A stretch of 31,836 bases of DNA from Candidatus Poseidoniaceae archaeon (lineage in GTDB: Archaea > Thermoplasmatota > Poseidoniia > Poseidoniales > Poseidoniaceae), in assembly GCA_949373265.1 (NCBI GenBank), contig CASICT010000011.1, forward strand, positions 1-31,836, read 5' to 3'. Below the pieces are notes generated by a model. It did not search any database, was not told the DNA's origin, and saw only the letters and a program-made list of their open reading frames with translations. Below, piece by piece: positions 5,830 through 13,776 of the stretch. The position numbers and the translations under genes were made by a program. Each line of letters starts with the position of its first letter. Position 1 is the first letter of the stretch.

Positions 5830-8800
5830 ATGAATATGCGCAAGTCGATACCATTCCTATTGGTGACCATTCTTCTTATGCAGTCCATGCTTATCATGAC
5901 TGTAGATAGTGTCGAAGCGACTTCGGGCCGTGGTGGCTCATCTGACGATTTTTCAGTGTCGGAAATTTTTGTCAATTCATCTGAAGCCAATCATTGGGTA
6001 CAACCTGATGGTAGCATCGTAGTTTATGTCGCAAAAGGCGATATTGTTGAAATTTCGGTTGAAGTAAAGAGGGGCGGTGGCGCTCTTCAAGCATCTAGTG
6101 CTGACGTAACAGTAGAAATGGTTCACCCAATCGGCTTCGTAATGAATACAACCTCTTGGCAAACAGTTCCTATGCTTGGTGCACAATCGCATACAGATTC
6201 ATTCACTTGGGAGGCATCAGTTGCTCATTCTGTTCTCAACGTTTCCAATAACGAACTCTCGGGTGGGATCATAATCCGTGCTTCAGTTTACAATACTGCA
6301 GATGACCGTAATGAAAACGATATTCTTGAGAAGGCTTTGCCAGTAGCTATTTCACAAGATGATATGGATGCAGAGGGTGACCCTCGAGACCAAATCCTTC
6401 CGACCGCATCCAAACCAACTTTCTATGGTGGAGAATATCCGGTAGATGGTAGTGATGCTAACGGTATTGGAATCTGGCAAGAAGATAATTCCGCTTCTGC
6501 AGTTGGTGATTCTAATTGGCGACATTCTAATTCAGGTTCAGATTATCCATCCTCTTCACGAAGCAGGCTGGTTTTCGCTTTCCGTGGCGCTGATAGCAAT
6601 TGTGGAAATGGGGCATATCTAGACGGTGGCCTATCTCAAGTTTACATCCAGTGGATGTGCAAAATGCAACTGAACTCTGCAGGATTAGTATCTGCTCAAA
6701 TGCATGTCCAAACCTGGGGCCAAATGGGAGCGGGAGATGTTGTGGCTCTAGAATTATGGAGAAGTAATGGTGCTCCAGTAAATACAATTTCTCACAATTT
6801 TGTTGAAGATGCGCCAAGTACAACTGCTGCTTCATGGAGTAATATCTCATGGGACCCAACCGATGAACTAGGTGGCCATTCTTGGTCATATGGTATTCTC
6901 TTCCAATCAGATGGCTCGGGCGCATCTAGTGGGATGCATGTCGATGATTTCGTCATGTTTGGTGTCGAGAAAGTTGACGAATATACTCTCGATGTATCCT
7001 GTGACAATCCTACTAGTGGATTCACAACTCCTCCAAATACGATAGTTCCAATGTTCTGTACTATTACCAATAATGGATACATGTCTGCTCAAGTTAGACT
7101 TCAATCAAATGTTTCGAATTCATCTTGGATGAATCCAAGTTTGCCGATGATTAGAATCGACAGCGAAAACCCTACTCAGCATGGAACCAATGTTATCCTG
7201 CCAGTAATACCTGCTGGAAATACCTCTGATATGTGGATAAATCTCTCAATTCCAGCAGGCGCTGATGTTCAACAACAGGTCTGGCAAGTATGGTGGGACG
7301 ACGCAGGTGGTACACAACTTGGCGAAATGGGACGCATTACCTCAGATATTGCTATCACAGAACAATATGGTGTTCATCTCTCATCAAGATCCCCACTATT
7401 AGCGGCAACTCTAATGCCGGGGGAGAGCACTGATATTCCATTCAAATTACAGAATGCAGGAAACCGTGAAGCAGGATTTACAGTTACATCTAGTTTCCTA
7501 ACCGACGGATGGGTTTCATTTGTTACTGACTTGAATAACAGTATAGTAAGCATGCCAATGCCATTAACTAAAGGCGAAGAGGTTGAACTTCTACTGAATG
7601 TTTCAGCACCTTCTGATGCTACTCCAGGGGAAGTTCCATTCTCTCTTAGAGCAGTTTGCCCATCTTGTGGCCAATCACTATTTGGAAATGATTTGATATC
7701 CAAGAAAATAGACGTTCCAGTATTCCGAGAGTTCACAATGATTGCTGAAGAAATGGAAATCGTAGCAGCGGCTAATGATATTTCTAGAGTCGTTTACATC
7801 GATTTGTTAAATCTAGGAAATGATGATGAAGCATATTCGCTAGAATTAGTTCAATCAAATTGGAGATTAGAAGCATATCTTTCCGCTGGAGAAACGCCGA
7901 TTCTAGATGCATGGGATGGAGAAACCAGTTTAGCCCTAAATTTACCTATGCCAGTTGGCCTTTCACCGGGACTTTACACTGCAAGAATTACAGCATCCAG
8001 TATCGATGATCCAAGCATAACGGAACAGATTACAATCAATGTCGATGTTACAGATACCGCAGCAGTAATGGTTTCTGACGAAGATTCAGACCAATCTTAC
8101 ATACCGGGAGATGTTGCTCAGTCTATGCGATTTGAAGTGCGTAATGATGGAAATGAAGCAGATAGGTTCACAATGTCTTTGGATGTTCCTGAAGGAATGA
8201 ATGCTAATTTAGCACAACTTGTAGAAGGGAATCTAACTCCTATGCTAGAACCTGGTACATCTTACAATGTAACAGTGACATTCACTTTCGATGAAGGCAC
8301 AGATGGTCAATTAATTCTCAAGGTTGTCGCTACTAGTGTTAATGATGACACAATTTCAAGCTATGGTAAGTGTACTTACAGAGTAGGCTCCCAAAACTGG
8401 CTGAGAATCATATCTACTGAATCTACTATAATCGAGGATTCTGGTGAATATCGAGTTACTGTTCGTATTAGAAATCAGTATACTGAAGGACAATCGGTAT
8501 CTATGTCCATGAACCAAGGAGATACAAATCGCTGGTACAGTGCTTCAATTGACAGTACGGATAGAGACTTCTGGCTAGAAATAGAAGGGGAGAGACAAGT
8601 TACTATCATATTCCAAGTTCAAAGTTCAAGTTTACAAAATCTCGAAGAAGACTTTGTTGAGACCTCGGTAACAGTTTGGGCAATCTCAAACTCAGTCGAA
8701 GACGCAGCATCTTTGGAATTACCAGTAACTCTGAAGAAATCGTCAGGAGATGGTGACGGAAGTTCTTCTGACTCAGGTAGTTCTACCGATTGGGTAGGAA

Positions 8801-9132
8801 TTGGAATCTGGGTTGTTGGAGCTGCTCTTATCATGGCATTACTAGGTGTTCTTCTAGTGGTGATCAATGGTGATGAGGAAGAAGATGAGCCTGATTGGTC
8901 TGAGGATGGCTATGAAGACAGTATCTCGGCCACCTACGGTGCGGTTGCGGCTGCTCCAACAGTTGGTTCGATGGAAAGCCAAAAATCGGTCCCAGAAATC
9001 GCTTCAGCGCCAGAATACGCACCTCCAGCAGAGGTTGTTTCGGGACCACCTGTGCCCGCAGCAGGCCTTCCAGAGGGTTGGACTATGGAGCAATGGGGTC
9101 ACTACGGTCAGCAGTGGATTGACAATCAGTGA
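5830..9132 (+). CDS. Large secreted surface protein with C-terminal membrane anchor and Trp-rich tail
   Basis: About 1,100 residues; specific function unknown. An N-terminal signal peptide (MRKSIPFLLVTILLMQSML) is followed by nearly 960 residues of extracellular beta-sandwich-like sequence, rich in Ser, Thr, Asn and Asp. These contain repeated units of the NEW3/CARDB kind (for example MPGESTDIPFKLQNAGNREAG and IPGDVAQSMRFEVRNDGNEA), typical of archaeal cell-surface and adhesion proteins. A Ser/Gly/Asp linker, one membrane helix near residues 990-1013 (IGIWVVGAALIMALLGVLLVV) and an acidic cytoplasmic segment follow. The protein ends with LPEGWTMEQWGHYGQQW. ATG 5830 or 5836 is preferred over the upstream TTG at 5824; no Shine-Dalgarno site is visible. 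Confidence 0.85.
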   Translation: MNMRKSIPFLLVTILLMQSMLIMTVDSVEATSGRGGSSDDFSVSEIFVNSSEANHWVQPDGSIVVYVAKGDIVEISVEVKRGGGALQASSADVTVEMVHPIGFVMNTTSWQTVPMLGAQSHTDSFTWEASVAHSVLNVSNNELSGGIIIRASVYNTADDRNENDILEKALPVAISQDDMDAEGDPRDQILPTASKPTFYGGEYPVDGSDANGIGIWQEDNSASAVGDSNWRHSNSGSDYPSSSRSRLVFAFRGADSNCGNGAYLDGGLSQVYIQWMCKMQLNSAGLVSAQMHVQTWGQMGAGDVVALELWRSNGAPVNTISHNFVEDAPSTTAASWSNISWDPTDELGGHSWSYGILFQSDGSGASSGMHVDDFVMFGVEKVDEYTLDVSCDNPTSGFTTPPNTIVPMFCTITNNGYMSAQVRLQSNVSNSSWMNPSLPMIRIDSENPTQHGTNVILPVIPAGNTSDMWINLSIPAGADVQQQVWQVWWDDAGGTQLGEMGRITSDIAITEQYGVHLSSRSPLLAATLMPGESTDIPFKLQNAGNREAGFTVTSSFLTDGWVSFVTDLNNSIVSMPMPLTKGEEVELLLNVSAPSDATPGEVPFSLRAVCPSCGQSLFGNDLISKKIDVPVFREFTMIAEEMEIVAAANDISRVVYIDLLNLGNDDEAYSLELVQSNWRLEAYLSAGETPILDAWDGETSLALNLPMPVGLSPGLYTARITASSIDDPSITEQITINVDVTDTAAVMVSDEDSDQSYIPGDVAQSMRFEVRNDGNEADRFTMSLDVPEGMNANLAQLVEGNLTPMLEPGTSYNVTVTFTFDEGTDGQLILKVVATSVNDDTISSYGKCTYRVGSQNWLRIISTESTIIEDSGEYRVTVRIRNQYTEGQSVSMSMNQGDTNRWYSASIDSTDRDFWLEIEGERQVTIIFQVQSSSLQNLEEDFVETSVTVWAISNSVEDAASLELPVTLKKSSGDGDGSSSDSGSSTDWVGIGIWVVGAALIMALLGVLLVVINGDEEEDEPDWSEDGYEDSISATYGAVAAAPTVGSMESQKSVPEIASAPEYAPPAEVVSGPPVPAAGLPEGWTMEQWGHYGQQWIDNQ

Positions 9133-9198
9133 CAAGATTTTTGCGACGATGGGTTGAAGACATACCCCCCGTGCCGGTGAACTGCAGAGGTTTTGCAT

Positions 9199-10821
9199 AT
9201 GTATGGAAATGGACAAGCACCAATCTTCATCTTAAAAGAAGGAGTTCAGAGAACACGTGGCCGTAGCGCACAGTCGAACAATATCGCTGCAGCTAAAGCA
9301 GTAGCGGATGCAGTTAGGAGCACTTTAGGTCCTAAAGGCATGGACAAAATGTTAGTTGATAGCATGGGTGATGTAGTAATCACTAATGATGGTGCAACTA
9401 TACTGAAAGAGATGGACATAGAGCATCCTGCTGCTAAGATGATTATTGAAGTAGCAAAGACTCAGGAACAACATTGCTATGATGGTACAACATCAGCAGT
9501 AGTTCTTTCTGGAGAATTGCTCAAAAGGTCTGAAGACCTAATCGAGCAAAATGTTCACCCTACTGTAATCTGTGAAGGATTTAGACTAGCCGCTGAAAAA
9601 GCAGTTGGTTGCTTAGAATCCCACGGAATCTCAACTGAGAATGATGACGCAGTCTTACTGGAAGTAGCAAAGACTGCACTTACAGGCAAGTCTGCAGGAG
9701 CAGTCAAATCTTTCCTTGCAGATATCTGTGTTCGTGCAGTCAATTCAGTAGGCACTATTGAAGATGGAGAGAGAATGGTCGATTTATCTGATATCAAAGT
9801 CGAAAAGCGCCAGGGTGGTTCAATCAAAGATAGCACCTTAGTAGATGGAATTATTCTTGATAAAGAGCGAGTACATGCGGGAATGCCACGTTCTATCAAT
9901 GGTGCTAAAGTCGCACTAATTAACAGTGCAATAGAAGTCAAGAAGACCGAAGTTGATGCTAAGATTCAGATTACAGACCCTTCAATGCTAGCATCTTTCT
10001 TAGAAGAGGAAGAGAACTACATCAAAGGTCTGGTTATTAAAATCCAAGAAAGCGGTGCAAATGTTGTCATCTGCCAAAAAGGAATAGATGACCTAGCACA
10101 GCACTACATGTCCAAAGCAGGAATCTTTGCGATTCGCCGTGCTAAGAAGAGCGATATGGAAGCCCTTTCAAAGGCAACAGGAGGCCGTGTTGTAACAAAC
10201 ATGGACGATCTAACTTCTGAGGACCTTGGAGCAGCAGCAAAGGTAGAGGAGCGTAAGATTGGTGAGTCAGATATGACTTTCCTAACCGGATGCCCTGAAG
10301 CAAAATCTGTTTCAGTTCTACTTCGTGGTGGAACCGAACACGTAGTCGATGAAATTCGTCGTGCTTTCGATGATGCGGTTGGAGTAGTTTCCGTTGCATG
10401 GGAAGATGGTGCGGTTTTGACCGGCGGTGGAAGTGTTCTAGCTGCTCTTTCTCGTGATTTACGCGCATATGCTGAATCCGTTGGTGGACGCGAACAGATG
10501 GCAATCGAAGCCTTTGCAAGTGCATTGGAAATTATCCCACGCACACTTGCAGAAAATGCAGGTCTTGATCCGGTCACAACAATTATTCAACTTAGGAAAG
10601 CTCATGCTGACGGAAAAGCATACTCTGGAATCAACGTCGAAGAAGGCGGAGTAATGGATATGTTTGCTGCAAATGTTTTGGAGCCTCAGCGTGTAGTTGA
10701 GCAAGCGATTCAATCCGCAACCGAAACAGCAATTATGATTTTACGTATTGATGATGTTATCTCATCCAAGGGTGTTTCCGGTGGAGATATGATGGGTGGA
10801 ATGGACGATTTCCACATGTGA
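9199..10821 (+). CDS. thsA: Thermosome subunit (group II chaperonin)
   Basis: 540 residues. This is an ATP-driven protein-folding chaperonin of the Hsp60/CCT family that forms double rings in the cytoplasm. Visible motifs are [16 protein letters not shown] and [13 protein letters not shown] near the N terminus, the nucleotide-binding [15 protein letters not shown] (canonically GDGTT; here YDGTT, so the usual Gly is replaced), [16 protein letters not shown] in the C-terminal equatorial domain, and a short Gly/Met tail ([13 protein letters not shown]). The ATG at 9199 has GAGGT 7 nt upstream, so it is preferred over the in-frame TTG at 9193. It is flanked by non-coding spacers on both sides and is probably transcribed alone. 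Confidence 0.97.
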   Translation: MYGNGQAPIFILKEGVQRTRGRSAQSNNIAAAKAVADAVRSTLGPKGMDKMLVDSMGDVVITNDGATILKEMDIEHPAAKMIIEVAKTQEQHCYDGTTSAVVLSGELLKRSEDLIEQNVHPTVICEGFRLAAEKAVGCLESHGISTENDDAVLLEVAKTALTGKSAGAVKSFLADICVRAVNSVGTIEDGERMVDLSDIKVEKRQGGSIKDSTLVDGIILDKERVHAGMPRSINGAKVALINSAIEVKKTEVDAKIQITDPSMLASFLEEEENYIKGLVIKIQESGANVVICQKGIDDLAQHYMSKAGIFAIRRAKKSDMEALSKATGGRVVTNMDDLTSEDLGAAAKVEERKIGESDMTFLTGCPEAKSVSVLLRGGTEHVVDEIRRAFDDAVGVVSVAWEDGAVLTGGGSVLAALSRDLRAYAESVGGREQMAIEAFASALEIIPRTLAENAGLDPVTTIIQLRKAHADGKAYSGINVEEGGVMDMFAANVLEPQRVVEQAIQSATETAIMILRIDDVISSKGVSGGDMMGGMDDFHM

Positions 10822-10850
10822 TGTTGTCTTAGAAAATAATATCTTATCGA

Positions 10851-10870
10851 CCTCTCCCTAAAGGGAGAGG
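10851..10870 (+). terminator. Perfect 8-bp hairpin after the thermosome gene
   Basis: CCTCTCCC and GGGAGAGG are separated by the four bases TAAA, 29 nt after the chaperonin stop codon. No T-tract follows, so a bacterial-type intrinsic terminator is unlikely. It may stabilise the mRNA 3' end or be a protein-binding dyad. Confidence 0.45.
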
Positions 10871-10885
10871 CAAGTAACCTTCAAA

Positions 10886-10923
10886 GACTACACCCTAGTC
10901 GTCAGTATTGCTCAGTGTGAGCA
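10886..10923. promoter_or_regulatory. Two tandem inverted repeats before the ferredoxin-flavodoxin fusion gene
   Basis: GACTA-CACCC-TAGTC (10886-10900) and TGCTCA-GTG-TGAGCA (10909-10923) lie 13-50 nt before the ATG at 10936. An AT-rich stretch that could act as a TATA box (AAAATAATATC) lies at 10833-10843. Two perfect dyads in a 114-nt spacer suggest an operator or a structured leader for this two-gene operon. Confidence 0.5.
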
Positions 10924-10935
10924 TCGGGTGAACTC

Positions 10936-12906
10936 ATGCCAACCGTCGCAAAGGTCTGGATAGAGGAAGATTGTATTACCTGCGATGCTTGTGAGGATAT
11001 TTTACCTGAAGTTTTCGAGGTAACAGATGACACGAGCCAGATTAAGTCAGGCGTTCGTGAAGACGGTGCTTTTGATCGTAACATTGGTTTTTCTGCGATA
11101 AAACCTGAATTCAGAAATGAGTACTCCGAACTAATTGAAGAAGCCGCAGATGCTTGTCCAGTTGAGATTATCAAGTTCGAATACGAGGGTGGAACTGTAG
11201 AAGTTGAAACAGTTGAAGCCGCTCCTGCAGCAGTAGCAGTTTCACAAGAAGCCGCAGTTGCATCGGTAGCTGCTACCGGTGATGGTGTTCTTGATAGCCT
11301 TCTTTCAGGTGACCGCAGCCTTGCAGTTTTCTTTGGTTCACAAACCGGAAATTCTGCAGGACTCGCCGAGAAAACAGTCAAGAGGGCAGCAGCATATGGT
11401 TTGGAAGGGAAAGTCATCGATATGGATGGTTATGACGAATCAAACTTTGCAAATCACAAGAGAGTTCTCATAATTACTTCAACTTGGGGTGAAGGGGAGA
11501 TGCCAGATAATGCTGATGCTCTTTGGAATGCAACATGTAGTACAAACCCGGCTTTGGCTGGAGTCAATTACTCTGTTTGTGCAATTGGAGATTCATCATA
11601 TGATGAATTCTGTAAGGCAGGCCATGATTGGGACCAGAAGTTTTCATCTCTTGGCGCAACATCAATTTTACAAATCAAGTTATGCGATGTAGATTATGAA
11701 GATCCATGGAACCAATGGGTATCTGAAGTACTTCCTAGAATTGCTTGTGTTGATTCCAATGGTGTATTCCATGAAGAACTTGTTGAAGCTATGATTGCTT
11801 ACGGCTCAGGTGATGATGATGACGATGCTTCTGATGGAGATTATACACCAGCAGATATCATCAAACCTGTTATTTCTCTAACAATGAGGTTATTCAGGTA
11901 CGATCCAATAAAGGCTCAATCAGGATATGACACAATCGCGGTTGCTTTACCTGGCCATGCTACAATTGAGGACGCTCTTGTTGCAGTGAAGAGGGATGTA
12001 GATGGTTCTCTTACTTTCAGAAGCGGTTCAGTCGCAGGAATAAACCCTCTAACTGGAATCAAAGCAAATGGAAGAATTGTCCCTGCAGATACCACTAGAA
12101 TCTGTGATTTAGTAAGTGATGGAGCCATCTTGAAACTTGAGCCAGTACCAGGTTATGAGGTCGTCAAAGACCTGATGGTATCTTACGACCGTTACGATAA
12201 CGCTCGTTCAAATTCCAAACCTTGGTTAGAAGCCGACCCTAGGCAGGGGGAGCGTCTTGCAAGTGGATCGCCTATGGGCGTAATGTCTTCAACTGAAGCG
12301 ATCAGATTACATGCATTAGCAGATGTAGGTTCCCTACAATTGGTCAATGCAATGTCAGATACCTATGATGTTGATGATGTTTATTCCGGTCCAGGAATTG
12401 CTTTGCAACGCTGGGTAAGAAGTCAAGATTCGCGCTCAAGTAATTCTCACGTCAAGCACATGTACGATTTGATGCAAGGAAAGGGAGGTGTCTGGTCTGA
12501 AGCAGATATCTCATCTATCAATCGCCATGGCATCGATGGGTCACAAGCAGCAGACTCACTGTATGCTGCTCGTGCTCGTTTGTTAGCCCAGTTCAAGTTC
12601 TCAGGTAAGACTGGACGCCTAGTAAAGAATTATTCACGTTCTGTCAAGATGTCTGGTAATGTTAACGAGACTACTCTCTATCGTTCGGTATTAGGCCCTC
12701 TGGGACTAGGCTCGAACATAATGAACGGAGTTTCACTTCGCATGATGTTAGGGTTTACTAGAAATGGAGGTCCAATGATGCGTGGATTCCAAGGAATGCT
12801 CGTTCCTCCTGCAGGTATAGGTAAGATTCCAAATATGTTCAATGGTAAGGTTGCCAATCATCATGAAGTAGTTGCAATTTTCAACGAGTTGGACAGAAGG
12901 TTCTGA
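10936..12906 (+). CDS. Ferredoxin-flavodoxin-SdhB-like triple fusion; SdhB part lacks all cluster cysteines
   Basis: 656 residues in three parts. Residues 1-85 are a [4Fe-4S] ferredoxin: C13, C16 and C19 (CITCDAC) and C74 before proline. Residues 128-272 are an FMN-binding flavodoxin domain of the CysJ/P450-reductase kind: FGSQTGNSA, TSTWGEGEMPDNA, GDSSYDEFC. After an Asp-rich linker, residues 314-550 align with succinate dehydrogenase iron-sulfur subunits (FRYDP at 320-324, SLTFR at 358-362, LEPVPGYEVVKDLMV, KPWL, YSGPGIALQRWVRSQDSR). In place of RSCxxGxCG, LAC, CxxCxxC and CHxxxxC stand SGSVAGIN, PAD, and cysteine-free segments; only C390 remains after residue 272, and it is not at a ligand position. 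It is co-transcribed with the HdrB-like gene. The role is unknown, probably electron transfer ending in the flavin. Confidence 0.85.
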   Translation: MPTVAKVWIEEDCITCDACEDILPEVFEVTDDTSQIKSGVREDGAFDRNIGFSAIKPEFRNEYSELIEEAADACPVEIIKFEYEGGTVEVETVEAAPAAVAVSQEAAVASVAATGDGVLDSLLSGDRSLAVFFGSQTGNSAGLAEKTVKRAAAYGLEGKVIDMDGYDESNFANHKRVLIITSTWGEGEMPDNADALWNATCSTNPALAGVNYSVCAIGDSSYDEFCKAGHDWDQKFSSLGATSILQIKLCDVDYEDPWNQWVSEVLPRIACVDSNGVFHEELVEAMIAYGSGDDDDDASDGDYTPADIIKPVISLTMRLFRYDPIKAQSGYDTIAVALPGHATIEDALVAVKRDVDGSLTFRSGSVAGINPLTGIKANGRIVPADTTRICDLVSDGAILKLEPVPGYEVVKDLMVSYDRYDNARSNSKPWLEADPRQGERLASGSPMGVMSSTEAIRLHALADVGSLQLVNAMSDTYDVDDVYSGPGIALQRWVRSQDSRSSNSHVKHMYDLMQGKGGVWSEADISSINRHGIDGSQAADSLYAARARLLAQFKFSGKTGRLVKNYSRSVKMSGNVNETTLYRSVLGPLGLGSNIMNGVSLRMMLGFTRNGGPMMRGFQGMLVPPAGIGKIPNMFNGKVANHHEVVAIFNELDRRF

Positions 12907-12915
12907 GGTGAAATC

Positions 12916-13776
12916 ATGGTAAAATATTCCTATTATCCCGGTAACGTCGTTCGTCAATCATCCATGGAGGTTGAAGATACAATTCAGCCATTGTGTCGTA
13001 CTCTTGGAATCGAGTTGATTGAGATTATTGGCTACAATAGTGATGGTGGAAACATCATCAAACAAGGGAACAGAGGTTTACAACTTGCTCTAAATGCAAG
13101 AAACCTCGCAATTGCTGAGAAAAGCGGTCATGACATCATCACGCCTTGCGCTTCAGCCCAGGGAATTCTTCATGAATCATTACAAACATTCCAAAACGAT
13201 CCAATCGCTTTAGCAGATGCCAACCGTATTCTAGAGAAGACAACAGGAATGACGCTCGATGGGTCTGAAATTACAACAAGCCATCTACTACACGTTCTGG
13301 TCGATGAAATAGGCCTCGACAAAGTAGAAGCTGCGGTTGTAAATCCATTAGACTTGGATATTGCTTGCTATTATGGCCCTCACATGCAGCGTAAAGGTGC
13401 TTGTGGCAACGACGATGCATGGAATCCTACTTACATGGAGCAACTAGTTACTGCCCTAGGTGGCAGACCAGTTGAATATGCATCAAAGACTTTCAGTGTT
13501 GGTAATCCTTCAATTCTATCTCTCGGGGATTCAGTCATGAAAATGACAGCACGAGTCCTAAATGATGCGAAGAAAGGAGGTGCACAAATTCTGGTTAGTG
13601 CATGTACTCTATCCCATTCAAATCTTGATACTTACCAAGGAAAGGCAGGACGTGTTTCAAATACGGACACCAACATCCCAGTAGTCAACCTAACTGAGAT
13701 AATCGCTTTCGCTTTAGGACATTTTACAGAACGATATGCACAACTTAGAACACGTGCATTAATCATCGGTTCATGA
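12916..13776 (+). CDS. HdrB/SdhE-like CCG-family protein without intact cluster motifs
   Basis: 286 residues. The framework of heterodisulfide reductase subunit B and the SdhE/TfrB subunits is clear: YYPGN at 6-10 (family YYPGC), CRTLGIELIEIIGYNSDGG (family CKALGIE..NCCG), TPCASA (family PCxxC), CYYGP (family YYGC), NPTYMEQLVTALGG, KTFSVGN (family KTxCCG), VSACTLSHSNLD (family CPxCHxNLD). Each of the two CCG modules has lost its lone cysteine (N10, P155), the CC pair (S42-D43, S194-V195) and the second Cys of CxxC (A81, S233), keeping only C78 and C230. The [4Fe-4S] clusters of true HdrB cannot form in the known way. The ATG lies 9 nt after the fusion gene stop, within a GAGGTGA site overlapping that stop. 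Confidence 0.85.
   Translation: MVKYSYYPGNVVRQSSMEVEDTIQPLCRTLGIELIEIIGYNSDGGNIIKQGNRGLQLALNARNLAIAEKSGHDIITPCASAQGILHESLQTFQNDPIALADANRILEKTTGMTLDGSEITTSHLLHVLVDEIGLDKVEAAVVNPLDLDIACYYGPHMQRKGACGNDDAWNPTYMEQLVTALGGRPVEYASKTFSVGNPSILSLGDSVMKMTARVLNDAKKGGAQILVSACTLSHSNLDTYQGKAGRVSNTDTNIPVVNLTEIIAFALGHFTERYAQLRTRALIIGS

Noticed and set aside
10104..10577. 157-codon minus-strand frame across the thermosome gene
   Set aside because: Lies entirely inside a certain chaperonin gene, with no ribosome site or family resemblance.
10902..11417. 171-codon minus-strand frame, Ser/Ala-rich
   Set aside because: Antisense shadow of the ferredoxin and linker part of the fusion gene.
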